Of a DNA stretch of 64,000 bases, positions 36,322 to 44,659 are shown in pieces (the stretch's first letter is position 1; each line of letters begins with the position of its first letter). The notes under the pieces are model-generated. The model had not been told where the DNA came from, ran no database searches, and saw nothing but the letters and a program-made list of their open reading frames with translations. Source of the stretch: JAJFUI01 sp039698035 (GTDB taxonomy: Bacteria; Planctomycetota; Planctomycetia; Pirellulales; Thermoguttaceae); assembly GCA_039698035.1 (NCBI GenBank), contig JBDKSW010000007.1, forward strand, positions 1 to 64,000. The letters are read 5' to 3'. Position numbers and translations under genes: made by a program.

Positions 36322-36801
36322 CTATTCTTCGTTTGGCCGAACGATTGAGCCAACAGTGGCTTTCGTGGCGCGCAGGTAGTCGTCAGGGGCCAGAAGCATT
36401 TGTTTTCCTCGCACGCCCGCCGAAACCGCTATCACGTCAAACAACTGAATCTGTTCGTCAACGTACACGGGATAGTCTTTCTTTCCCGCCAAAGCCGTCA
36501 CACCGCCACGCATGTAGCCAGTAAGCGGTTGCACTTCCTTCAGCGAGACCAGTTCCACGGCTCGGATATTCGACAGTCGAGCAAGGGCCTTGAAATCCAC
36601 TTCGGCATCGGCCGGAACAACCGCCAACAACACGCCCTGACGATCGCCTCGGGCCACCAATGTCTTGAAGACCTGTTCCGATGGTAACCCAATGTCGTGG
36701 GCAACTCGCTCGGCGCTCAGGTCATTCGGGTCAACCTCGTACTCCCGAACCTCGTAGTGGATGCCGAGCGTGTCGAGAATACGCATGGCGTTGGTCTTCA
36801 T
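36322..36801 (-). CDS. ybaK: YbaK-type Cys-tRNA(Pro) deacylase
   Basis: A 159-aa single-domain YbaK/EbsC protein counted from MKTNAMRILDTLGIHYEV. Family motifs visible are VFKTLVARGDRQGVLLAVVPADAEVDFKALARL and LTGYMRGGVTALAGKKDYPVYVDE, with the conserved Lys and the GG-x-TALAGK loop. It clears Cys mischarged on tRNA-Pro. The extension to 36870 overlaps the next gene and has no ribosome site. It lies seven bases from the Nudix stop. Confidence 0.92.
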   Translation of the reverse strand: MKTNAMRILDTLGIHYEVREYEVDPNDLSAERVAHDIGLPSEQVFKTLVARGDRQGVLLAVVPADAEVDFKALARLSNIRAVELVSLKEVQPLTGYMRGGVTALAGKKDYPVYVDEQIQLFDVIAVSAGVRGKQMLLAPDDYLRATKATVGSIVRPNEE

Positions 36802-36814
36802 CGTGGCACCTCGC

Positions 36815-37454
36815 TTATCCACCCGACCGACAGCACATGCCACAAATTGCCATATATCCTGCCACCGCAATCAGGCTGCTGGCGGCTATCGCTCTAATCC
36901 ATGCCGGCCAACGAAGCATGGCAAACATCGACATGGCAAAGATTACCGTGACTCCAATGTTTCCCCACGGCACAAGCGGATAGGCCCAGATTGTGCCCGT
37001 AAAAGGCCACAGTAGGTGAACTCCCCAGATCGGCAGATTCTTTCCAACCGAGAACATAGCATCTATCAGCAAGTGGCTGTAGGCTGCCAAAACGCCGATC
37101 ACGATCCAGAGAAACAATTCTGAACGCCGGTGTGGTGGAGTCTTTACTTGGCCACAAACCGCCAACGCCTTCCAATGTTTCGCCAGCCAGCCTTGAATTC
37201 TGTTGAGTACGTTCCATTGATAGGCAACAGTGGATATGACCATTGCGGCCAACCCGGCGACAAGAAGATTGTGCCCCCCAATATCGGTGCCCATCGGCGT
37301 ACAGGCTCGGTCCTAAGACAATGGCCAGTCCATCCAAATCGGGAATTTCAGCCGCAACACCGGCCAAGGCAACAATCTGCCAGCCATGCCGTCGGTAAAG
37401 GCCAATCGCCAAAGTGCCATTGATGCCGATCATGGCATGTTCGTATACGGTCAT
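36815..37454 (-). pseudogene. YdjM-type metal-dependent inner-membrane hydrolase, frameshifted
   Basis: Two frames together give one protein. The first part (MTVYEHAMIGINGTLAIGLYRRHGWQ, EIPDLDGLAIVLGPSLYADGHR) has the metal-binding His and Asp and ends at a run of six G (C6 at 37274-37279); the second part begins HNLLVAGLAAMVISTV in the frame below and runs through AAYSHLLIDAMF to four or five hydrophobic helices. One base less in the run would restore the frame exactly at HRYWGHNLL. It is either a recent frameshift or a homopolymer error. The family acts at the inner membrane with unknown substrate. Confidence 0.65.
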
Positions 37455-37616
37455 AACACTTCTGAGCCTTGCACGGGCGGCAATATGCTTACCGAATAGC
37501 ATCCACTCCGGCCACTTGCCATGTTCGATGTTCAACACTTCGTGCCTATGATAACAGTCAATTTGACGGCCGAAAAGTGTCGCCCAGCGCCGGTTCTGGT
37601 TCCAGTCACATCCGCG

Positions 37617-38165
37617 TCAGACCGGCCAAAAGTGGCTGAACTCAGTATGCGGCCGGTTCAAAATGCGTTGTTTTACCGTATGCCCTGACATTCCCGACGC
37701 AAATGTGGATGCGGCCAACGTCGAATTGCGCCGTCCTCCAGCCATCGTGGCCAGCAGGCCGACATCGAACCGTTGCACATTGGGCAACGGATCAACGTTG
37801 TGCGTGTGGGTCAGGCACCACTTCAGATACCGCCCGTCTCGCCTTTCGGGATGCCGGAACAGCTTGACATATCTGGCGGGTTCGTCCTGAGTCACGGCCA
37901 ACCACGCTTGTCCAAGGCGCTCCTCCCATGCCGTCGTTCGATCGTCAAGCGTCTGCCAGTGGAGCAGCCGCACCTCGTCGGGGTATTGCACCACTGCCAG
38001 TGGCGGCAGCAGGAGTCCCATTGCCAGGCGGAACGTCGTCTTGCCGCTACACTGCGGACCAATCAGCAGCAACGCCGGCTGCCGCCTGTCGGGTTGCAGG
38101 ACCAAGCTGTGAATCCAGAGATTCAATTCCGGTCGTCGATCGACGGCCGGGGCTGTGCCTGTACT
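37617..38165 (-). pseudogene. Phage/plasmid primase-helicase remnant
   Basis: A minus-strand fragment with a Walker A-like GPQCSGKTTFRLAMGLLLPP and following DEVRLLHWQTLDDRTTAWEERL, as in the ATPase domain of phage- or plasmid-type replication helicases. It has no start; at its 5' end the frame runs into an unrelated sequence that is the antisense of the next fragment. About 180 codons are left of a protein that should be over 400. Confidence 0.45.
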
Positions 38166-38469
38166 ACACGCATCACGTTCTGTCGGTCCTCTGGCGGCAC
38201 GGCTATCAAAATCGCGCCGTGGTTCAGGCCGGGTCGATGCAATGGCCTCGGGTCCGGCGAACGCGATGTCGGTGGCCCTGGGCAACCTGCCGGAAATGCA
38301 CGTCTGGGTCGGGATCGTCGATCGGCAGGAGATTGTGGACTTCACCACCCGCCACTTGAAAAAAGCGGCTGCTGCGCTGGGGCCGTGGACGGCCGCCGAT
38401 CCGCCGAGATACCTGTGGTGCCCGACCAACCAGACGCCGGACTGGGTGGTCTACCGGCAGGCCCAATGA
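38150..38469 (+). pseudogene. Mobile-element gene remnant with frame change
   Basis: The plus strand reads GLCLYYTHHVLSVLWRHGYQNRAV and AGSMQWPRV, then, in another frame from about 38260, SVALGNLPEMHVWVGIVDRQEIVDFTTRH to WVVYRQAQ and a stop. The two pieces look like parts of one short protein with a segment missing between them. Its 5' end overlaps the end of the minus-strand helicase remnant, so the two are joined tail to head at a deletion junction. Function is unknown. Confidence 0.4.
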
Positions 38470-38577
38470 GTGGCAAATAGTTGGCGCGGGCAAGCTGAAC
38501 AGCACGGGCGGACAATCTTGTTCTGCTTCAATTTGACGCGGTGCTTCCGCAGGTACCGCTGGGGGAAGTGGGTACTG

Positions 38578-38613
38578 ACCTACCTACCGCCCTTATAAGG
38601 GCGGTAGGTAGGT
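38578..38613. repeat. Perfect 36-bp palindrome
   Basis: The 18-base arm ACCTACCTACCGCCCTTA is followed directly by its exact reverse complement. It lies in a 233-bp non-coding stretch (38470-38702) between the phage-like remnants and the recombinase gene. No T-run follows on either strand, so it is not a simple terminator; a protein-binding or cruciform site is possible. Confidence 0.8.
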
Positions 38614-38702
38614 ATCTGGACCAGTTCTGAAGCAGACTTGTGCCGCCCCGACGCCCCTAGGTAGACAAAGAGGTTTTCGGCCGCGTTCGCCGAGATCGAG
38701 AC

Positions 38703-39314
38703 TCACAATGTCCACTCACGCGATCGGATTGCCTCAACAACGGCGGTTGGGTTTAGATGCCTGATGTACCTATCGGTCGTTGCTACGCTTGAATGGCCTA
38801 GCTGGCATTGAATGACGTGCAGCGGCGTTCCTTCATTGGCTAACTCAAAAGCGTGTGTGTGCCTCAACCCGTGTGGGTGACATCTCTTGTCGATCCCTGC
38901 CTTTCGTGCCAGCCGGGGCAGCAGCGCTCGGACATAAGCTGATTTGAGCGGCCCGCCCTTGAGTGTACAGAACACTGGGGCACGAGCATTGATGCCGACT
39001 GCTGTCCGACGATCCAACCAAAGCTGAAGGATTGCCCAGGCACCGATATCGAGGCCGACCACACGGGATTTGTTGTTTTTGCCATGCAATATCCTGACAA
39101 TACCACCCTGAATGTCCAAGTCCTTGGGCATGAGCGCCAATGCCTCGCCGATGCGCAAGCCCGCCCGATACAGAATGGTGACTAAGGCTGCGTTACGAAC
39201 GCCTGAAATTGCCCGTTTCGAACAGGCTCGGATGAGCGCTTTCGCTTCGTCTGGATTGAGCGGTTCGGGCGGCAGTTTGCGGCCTTTGTTGGTTGGAATG
39301 GAGGCGGACTTCAT
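38703..39314 (-). CDS. Short tyrosine recombinase
   Basis: A 203-aa catalytic domain of a phage-type integrase. The R-H-R-Y residues are present: Arg in YRAGLRIGEALAL, HPHGLRHTHAF (His and Arg), a later LGHSSV and the nucleophile Tyr in TTDRYIRHLN. The N-terminal core-binding domain is missing; the protein starts with a short basic lead (MKSASIPTNKGRKLPPEPLNPDEAKAL). Single-domain recombinases of this kind exist, so it may be functional. A possible core site lies just upstream (39340-39371). An upstream start at 39356 is less likely. Confidence 0.85.
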   Translation of the reverse strand: MKSASIPTNKGRKLPPEPLNPDEAKALIRACSKRAISGVRNAALVTILYRAGLRIGEALALMPKDLDIQGGIVRILHGKNNKSRVVGLDIGAWAILQLWLDRRTAVGINARAPVFCTLKGGPLKSAYVRALLPRLARKAGIDKRCHPHGLRHTHAFELANEGTPLHVIQCQLGHSSVATTDRYIRHLNPTAVVEAIRSREWTL

Positions 39315-39339
39315 GGTTGATCTCCAAAAGGGTTGCGAT

Positions 39340-39371
39340 AGAGTTACACTTCTCACGGGAAGCGTAGCTCT
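39340..39371. repeat. Possible recombinase core site (inverted 12-bp arms, 8-bp spacer)
   Basis: AGAGTTACACTT (39340-39351) and AAGCGTAGCTCT (39360-39371) are inverted copies with two mismatches around an 8-bp spacer, the layout of tyrosine-recombinase core sites. A third copy of the same arm (AAGCGTAACTCT) lies at 39411-39422. All three are within 110 bp upstream of the short recombinase gene. Binding is inferred only. Confidence 0.35.
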
Positions 39372-39464
39372 ATTGCTCTCGTGGTTGCTGCTGATGCCGT
39401 TATCTGGGAAAAGCGTAACTCTTTTGGCGATATTTCAGACCGAACGTAGTCTTGTACGGCTTCG

Positions 39465-40046
39465 TTAGGTCGTATCAGGTTGAATTTCCCAATGAGTCAC
39501 AACGAACTTGCCGAATGGTCCTTTACACGCCGGGCGGAAGTCACCCAGCCCGACCCGTTTGCCCGTGGCGTCCACGATTTCGCGGAGTAACCTGACATTG
39601 ATGATGTCCGTGTCCAAGTCGATCGTGAACGCGAGCTTCCAGTCGTGAAAGCAGGGCCGATGGCAAAGAATTCGTCCGCCGGTCGCCGGAATTCGCACCG
39701 CTCGCGTATCAACTTCCCACGGGTCTTTATGTTCGATTGGCACCTCAACACACGGAATGGAAACACAGGCTGGGATCAGACTGGTTTTTTGTGTTGTAAT
39801 CTTTGATTTTCCAGCCTTGAAGAAACTGCCGCCGTCGATGATCGCACGAAAGATATTTGGCTGGGGTATGACGTACTTGCCATCCTGACCAAGATAAAGT
39901 CGAGCTTCTGCTTGCTCGCGCGGCGTGCCCTTATCGTTCGCCGCAGCACTGCCTCGCGTGCCGTTGGTAGCTGCCATAGCAGCGGCATCGGTGAATTTGT
40001 TGCACAGAAGTGGAGTCACGCCTTCAAGCGTCACCTCGATTAACAT
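39465..40046 (-). CDS. Phage-like protein of unknown function
   Basis: A 193-aa protein from MLIEVTLEGVTPLLCNKF, with a strong AAGGAG seven bases before the ATG. The text reads like a small beta-rich protein (KYVIPQPNIFRAIIDGG, VGLGDFRPACKGPFGKFVVTHW). I recall similar proteins from phages and integrated elements but cannot give a function. The open frame upstream is low-complexity sequence and not coding. Confidence 0.6.
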   Translation of the reverse strand: MLIEVTLEGVTPLLCNKFTDAAAMAATNGTRGSAAANDKGTPREQAEARLYLGQDGKYVIPQPNIFRAIIDGGSFFKAGKSKITTQKTSLIPACVSIPCVEVPIEHKDPWEVDTRAVRIPATGGRILCHRPCFHDWKLAFTIDLDTDIINVRLLREIVDATGKRVGLGDFRPACKGPFGKFVVTHWEIQPDTT

Positions 40047-40059
40047 AGTAAAGCTCCTT

Positions 40060-40200
40060 GGATTGGAATGCGTTGCCCCGCTATGCTCTGCTCGGCTGCG
40101 TTGAGCCGGGCCACGCCATGCTGCGCTAGGGCGAACTATGCCTTGCATTGCGATACAACGCGATGCCCAGCATCGCTGTGGTAGACAGTGCTATTGCATG
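40060..40200. repeat. Low-complexity leader of degenerate GC-AT-GC units
   Basis: Between the phage-like gene and the truncated methylase the minus strand is made of imperfect short units of the form GCAxxGC/GCATxGC (for example GCAATGCAAGGCATAG and GCAGCATGGCGTGG). Similar runs upstream of phage genes are known to me only by impression. The methylase frame reads through part of it (40126-40200), so its last residues are not protein-like. Confidence 0.4.
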
Positions 40201-40617
40201 TCGGGTATAATGATGGTTCCATGTTGCGCGAACGATGAGCAGACGGGGAATCCATCCTGCCGCCTTGTCGATGGCTTTTGAGATGTCCAGCGACTTTGGA
40301 AAGCCTTGGCTATACAGCCACATCAGACAGTCACGTATTCCCCAGCCAGCATCCTCAATCGCACAGGCGAGGCGGTGGTAGGTGCGCGTTCCGCCGAAGG
40401 CCAGGAGCGATGCGCCCGGCTTGCAGACGCGGGCGACGGCCTGCCAATAGACAGGGCCAGGCACATCATGGTCCCAGTCCCTTTCCATGAAGCCGATTCC
40501 ATAGGGGGAGTCGGTAACTACGCAATCCACCGATGCTTCGGGCAACTGTGGCAACACGTCGAGCAGGTCGCCGTGGTAGAGCGTGATGCCGTCCTTCTCG
40601 AAGTGCGGGCGGATCAT
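40126..40617 (-). pseudogene. Truncated phage-type DNA methyltransferase
   Basis: The first 130 residues are a site-specific DNA methyltransferase of the type common in phages: ITLYHGDLLDVLPQLPEASVDCVVTDSPYGIGFMERDWDH, then FGGTRTYHRLACAIEDAGWGIRDCLMWLYSQGFPKS and SKAIDKAAG. The catalytic motif is DSPYG instead of the usual DPPYG. After SKAIDKAAG the similarity ends and the frame runs into the low-complexity leader, so the AdoMet-binding C-terminal half is gone. It overlaps the upstream gene by 4 bp. Confidence 0.7.
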
Positions 40618-41162
40618 GGCTTGCGTTTGTCCTCAAGCAGAAAACCGCTGCGATCGGGCGCTGTGCGCCGCTCAAAGTCGTCCCACACCGAGGTCAAACC
40701 AGCACGATCGAACAGCAGGAGGATTTTGGAGTAACAGGCACGGGTAGTTACGGAGGCGTCCTCGTTGGTTCCAGCGGCTACAGCATTACGCCATTGAGAA
40801 AGAGTTCCACTCAAGACAGCCACGTTTACGTTTGGAACCGTTGTCGCGGCTCGCACAAACGATATCCCGGACGTTCTTTCGAGAATGTCCAGCAGATCGC
40901 GTTCGTCGGCGATTACGAGCACACTGAATGAAACGTGAGATAGCAGGTTCAAGGTGAGTTCGGTCGATTCGTCTTTGAGTGCTGCTAGACATATCAGAAA
41001 CTTCTCTGTGTCTGACAGTTTTCTGGGGCTGGCATCGGCAGCACCTGCGATGTTGTAACCCAGTGCTTCGTGTGTTAGGCTCAGCAACGTGGCGAAGTCG
41101 ATTGCTGGTCCAATAATAAGTACAGCTTCAACAGGCACAGCTTTTCTCCAGAGCAACAACAC
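40614..41162 (-). CDS. Protein of unknown function
   Basis: A 182-aa frame in a mobile-element region that overlaps the truncated methylase by 4 bp. The sequence shows alternating hydrophobic strands and helices (VLIIGPAIDFATLLSL, SFSVLVIADERDLLDILE, ISFVRAATTVPNVNVAVL). The start is GTG with weak ribosome-site support. Nothing in it matches a family I know. Confidence 0.4.
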   Translation of the reverse strand: MLLLWRKAVPVEAVLIIGPAIDFATLLSLTHEALGYNIAGAADASPRKLSDTEKFLICLAALKDESTELTLNLLSHVSFSVLVIADERDLLDILERTSGISFVRAATTVPNVNVAVLSGTLSQWRNAVAAGTNEDASVTTRACYSKILLLFDRAGLTSVWDDFERRTAPDRSGFLLEDKRKP

Positions 41163-41190
41163 AGAATGATTCCGGTATCGTTACCGGGTA

Positions 41191-41739
41191 TTAGTGAGGT
41201 TTCCGATGATCCACGTAATCCATCTGCATGGACCGTGGAATCTTGGCCAGCATGTAGGCGTTCTCGATGGGAATCTCGCCTCGATCCACCATCACCTGGA
41301 CTTCTCTCAGGAGTTTGGTGAGCGTGAGGCACTTCCCGATCCAAACGGGCGACTTGCGGATGAGACAAGCCAGCCCGCTTTGGGTCATGTCGGGGTTCCG
41401 CGCCATCAGCCTCTTTAGCTGCTGGGCGTACTCCGCCAACTTCGTCTCCGGCGAGATTGCGTTCGCCTGGAGCATCAGGACGAGGGCTTCGTCGTCGGTC
41501 GTTTCCCGGATGAGGCAGGGGAGCGTCTCAAGTCCTGCCTCCTTGGCGGCGGTGAAGCGGTGACATCCTTCGATGATCTCGTAGAGATCGCCGACGGGCC
41601 TTACCAGCAACGGCTGGAGAATGCCGTGATCCCGGATGCTGTCCCGCAGTTCCCAGTAATCAATAGATTGCCGGTCAACGTCTCGCAGCCTGACTTTGGG
41701 TTCTCGCAGGACGTGGATCGACAGATGCTTCTGGTCGTC
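41191..41739 (-). CDS. ParB/Srx-like nuclease-domain protein
   Basis: A 182-aa protein with the ParB N-terminal domain: LRDSIRDHGILQPLLVRPVGDLYEIIEGCHRFTAAKEAG (the GxHRxxAA box), followed by helices with the KLAEYAQQLKRLMARNPDMTQSGLACLIRKSPVWIGKCL helix-turn-helix. Such proteins bind DNA for partition or regulate element genes, and some hydrolyse CTP. It ends abruptly at a short tail (VDHRKPH), so a C-terminal dimer domain may be missing. The ATG at 41739 has a GAGAGAGGG upstream. It is divergent from the primase gene. Confidence 0.78.
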   Translation of the reverse strand, partial: DDQKHLSIHVLREPKVRLRDVDRQSIDYWELRDSIRDHGILQPLLVRPVGDLYEIIEGCHRFTAAKEAGLETLPCLIRETTDDEALVLMLQANAISPETKLAEYAQQLKRLMARNPDMTQSGLACLIRKSPVWIGKCLTLTKLLREVQVMVDRGEIPIENAYMLAKIPRSMQMDYVDHRKPH

Positions 41740-41768
41740 CATGCGAAACCCTCTCTCGTCCTGTAAGT

Positions 41769-41920
41769 AAGGTTGGGCCAAAAGGGAAAAAACTCCCGCG
41801 AATAATTTTTTCCAAGAGAAAATTGGAATTGACGCGGCGTTACAACCGGACCACTTCGGCGAGAGATTCACCCGCAAAGACGCCTATCTGCGGGAGTTTT
41901 TTCCTGTTTGGCCCAACCTT
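41769..41920. repeat. Long inverted repeat flanking the divergent promoters
   Basis: Two 31-bp arms, 41769-41799 and 41890-41920, are inverted copies with two mismatches and lie 90 bp apart, between the ParB-like gene (minus) and the primase/helicase gene (plus). Each arm carries GGCCCAACCTT and a run of six T or A. The arms end within about 30 bp of each gene start, so the leader RNAs of the two genes would share the same sequence. This is the only strong signal in the gap. Confidence 0.75.
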
Positions 41921-41948
41921 ATCTCTAGGAAAGGAACAGGAGCGATAC

Positions 41949-44411
41949 ATGCCCAAAGTCACAGAAGCGATTCAGAATTTCCTCCGCGCCCGTCGCACTG
42001 CCCACAACGGTCCCGATCTGCTCGACCGCATCCTCGCCCACCCCGGCGCTATGGAAATCCAGGTCAACGTCGCCGCCGACAACGGCGAGCTGGTGGACGG
42101 AAAACGGAGCACTTACACCGACGGCGAGTACGAATGGTTCAACGTCCGTATCCCGAAGAACGCCGCCAGCGAACCGGAATTCCGCGACTATGAACTCCGC
42201 TGGCCCTTGGACCTGCACGTCGAAGGCATCGGATGGACCGGCTGGGACTGGCAAGCCCGCCGGAGCCGGGCAGTCGGCTTTGACTTCGACGCCATCACGG
42301 GCCACGCCAAGGGCATCGGCGTGAGCAACGAGGAGTTGGAGCGGATCAAACAGGCCGCGATGTCGCTCCCCTACGTCGAGGTCCGCAAGAGCACCGGCGG
42401 TGCTGGCCTGCATCCTTATGTCTATTTCGATGACGAAGGCGTTCCCACCGCCAACCACACGGAACACGCCGCCCTGGCCCGTTGCATCCTGGGCATGATG
42501 TCCTCCGAGACCGGCTTCGACTTCGCCTCACAGATCGACGCCTGCGGCGGGAATATGTGGTTCTGGCACCGGAAGATGACGCCCGAGAACGAAGGGCTGA
42601 AACTCATCAAGCCAGCCGAGAAGGTACTGTCGATTTCGGACTTGCCTGCCAATTGGCGCGATCACATCGAAGTGGTCACCCGGCGGCGGGCCAAGGTCCG
42701 GGTGCAAGTGGAGAATGAATACCTCGATCCGTTCGAGGCGCTCACCTCGGCCCGCAGGGTAGTGCCGCTGGATGAAACTCACAAGCAAATCCTTGACGAA
42801 CTCTCCAACTCAGGGTTTACGACGATCTGGGTGTCCGACCATCATCTCTGCCAGACCCACACCAAGGCCCTGGAGAAGCTGATGGAGAGCGGGAAGTACA
42901 AGGGCATCTACCGCACGATCTCTCAAGGCCGAAACCCCGGCACGCCCAATTGCTTCTGGTTCCCGTTGGAGAACGGCGGCTGCCGGGTCTACCGCTTTTC
43001 CCCCGGCGTTCGGGAAGCCGAGACCTGGAACCAGGACAGGGAGGGGTGGACGAACTGCTACTTCAACTGCCGCCCTAATCTGGCCACCGCCGCCAAGGCG
43101 GTAGGTGGCCAAGAAGACCCTGACTATCGCGGTTTTGCTTTTGCAACGGTAGCCGATGCAATCAAGACAGCCGAGGTACTCGGGCAAGACATCACCCTGC
43201 CGGAGTCCCTGTTGTCCCATGAAGCGCGCCTCAAATCCTATAGTGGTCGGCTCGTGATGCACATTACGAAAAAGCCGGGCGAAAGGGACCAGCCGTTAGA
43301 TGGTTGGATTAACAGACAGCTGGCGTGGTCCAAGGTTTTTGATGTTCACACGAATCCGAAATGTGATGAACAGATTATCAAGCGACGAATCGTAATTCCA
43401 TATCTTTCTTGCGCGGAGTTGGATAGCGGCAGCTACGAATTGGAATACCTTATCGACGGCATATTGGTCGCTCTGCAACCATTTATTCTGGCAGGTGCCC
43501 GAAAATCTCTGAAGACGACGATTTTGATTGCGATGGCAATTTCTCTGGCAACAGGACTACCGTTCCTTGGTCACTTTCCAGTCAAGCGTGCTTGCAGGGT
43601 AATTGTGCTGAGCGGAGAAAGCGGTCTCAGTGTAATTCAAGAGACAGCGCGCCGCATCTGCCGCTCAATGAATATCCAATTGGCTGACATCACAAATCTA
43701 ATCTGGTCTCCTTTCATACCACAACTGGACGACACCAATCACTTGAACGCCTTGGAACAACTTATAAAGGACACGAGTTGCGAAGTTGTCGCTGTCGATC
43801 CAGCTTATCTGGCAATGGGTGGTAGTGAAGCTGGTAATGTGTTTATTCAGGGAGAGAAACTGGGACGGATCAGCAGATTATGCGAACGCAACAAAGCTGG
43901 GCTTATTCTCGCGCACCACACCACAAGAACATCGGAACGTCAAGGCAAGCACAAACCGCCGGAATTGGACGACATCGCGTGGGCGGGTTTTAGTGAATGG
44001 ACGAGGCAATGGGTGCTGGTCGGACGACGTGAGGACTATGTGCCCGGCTCCGGCGATCATCACTTGTGGCTTAGTGCGGGAGCGGCGGCAGGCCATAGTT
44101 CATTGTGGGCACTTGACATCTCTGAGGGCGGTGCCGGTTTGCCACGCCATTGGGAAGTCACCGTTTCGACACCTAGCGAAGCATACCAGGAGAAAAAAAC
44201 TGGTTCACTTCGGCAACGCATTTTAGCAGCGGTACCTGACTTTCCTAATGGTGAAACCATGTCTGTTATCTTGGCCAACGCTGGTGTCAAACACGATAAG
44301 AAGGCATCAGCTTTCGTTGAGATGTTGGTCAACGAGGGCAAACTTATACGACAGAACGTCAAGAAGAAGGGCGTAACCTATGACGGTTTTTGTCTGACCC
44401 AAGCAACCTAG
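41949..44411 (+). CDS. Primase-polymerase/AAA-helicase replication protein
   Basis: An 820-aa two-part protein. The N-terminal half resembles mobile-element primase-polymerases: RAVGFDFDAITGHAKG and LPYVEVRKSTGGAGLHPYVYF with the paired acidic residues, and a Trp-rich WFWHRKMTPENEG. The C-terminal half, from about residue 510, is a RepA-type AAA ATPase: ILAGARKSLKTTILIAMAIS (Walker A variant), VLSGESG, VVAVDPAYLAMGGS and ILAHHTTR. A winged-helix end follows. ATG at 41949 is well placed. Codon use changes near residue 440, so the two halves may have come from different elements. It likely replicates the excised island. Confidence 0.75.
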   Translation: MPKVTEAIQNFLRARRTAHNGPDLLDRILAHPGAMEIQVNVAADNGELVDGKRSTYTDGEYEWFNVRIPKNAASEPEFRDYELRWPLDLHVEGIGWTGWDWQARRSRAVGFDFDAITGHAKGIGVSNEELERIKQAAMSLPYVEVRKSTGGAGLHPYVYFDDEGVPTANHTEHAALARCILGMMSSETGFDFASQIDACGGNMWFWHRKMTPENEGLKLIKPAEKVLSISDLPANWRDHIEVVTRRRAKVRVQVENEYLDPFEALTSARRVVPLDETHKQILDELSNSGFTTIWVSDHHLCQTHTKALEKLMESGKYKGIYRTISQGRNPGTPNCFWFPLENGGCRVYRFSPGVREAETWNQDREGWTNCYFNCRPNLATAAKAVGGQEDPDYRGFAFATVADAIKTAEVLGQDITLPESLLSHEARLKSYSGRLVMHITKKPGERDQPLDGWINRQLAWSKVFDVHTNPKCDEQIIKRRIVIPYLSCAELDSGSYELEYLIDGILVALQPFILAGARKSLKTTILIAMAISLATGLPFLGHFPVKRACRVIVLSGESGLSVIQETARRICRSMNIQLADITNLIWSPFIPQLDDTNHLNALEQLIKDTSCEVVAVDPAYLAMGGSEAGNVFIQGEKLGRISRLCERNKAGLILAHHTTRTSERQGKHKPPELDDIAWAGFSEWTRQWVLVGRREDYVPGSGDHHLWLSAGAAAGHSSLWALDISEGGAGLPRHWEVTVSTPSEAYQEKKTGSLRQRILAAVPDFPNGETMSVILANAGVKHDKKASAFVEMLVNEGKLIRQNVKKKGVTYDGFCLTQAT

Positions 44412-44431
44412 TCCAAGAAGAGGATTGAACT

Positions 44432-44638
44432 GTGAACATACGTCGTTTTGTTGAGAGATCAAGAGGCCAACGACTACATTTCATGCAGGCTCCCTCCATC
44501 GACCACTTGTTCCACCGTTGGGCGCTACCAGGGCTTTGTCTTCTTGATTCTAAATCCGCTGAACGATACCCCGCGCACGACTATCGGAAACACATTGCTG
44601 GACCATGCCAACCGGCATCTTTAGCGGGGGCCTGGTAG
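44432..44638 (+). CDS. Possible small protein with a good ribosome site
   Basis: A 68-codon frame with GTG start after AAGAGGA in the gap between the primase and the HTH gene. Composition and residue order look random (MNIRRFVERSRGQRLHFMQ), and no domain can be recognised. Kept only because the start is well formed. Confidence 0.2.
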   Translation: MNIRRFVERSRGQRLHFMQAPSIDHLFHRWALPGLCLLDSKSAERYPAHDYRKHIAGPCQPASLAGAW

Positions 44639-44659
44639 ACCAGAGGAAGGGTGGCTATA

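Noticed and set aside
37617..38429. One 270-codon protein on the minus strand
   Set aside because: Its first 86 codons are the antisense of the plus-strand remnant and have no start; only the later part looks like a protein.
38578..38613. Palindrome as a transcription terminator
   Set aside because: No T-run follows on either strand and no gene ends next to it.
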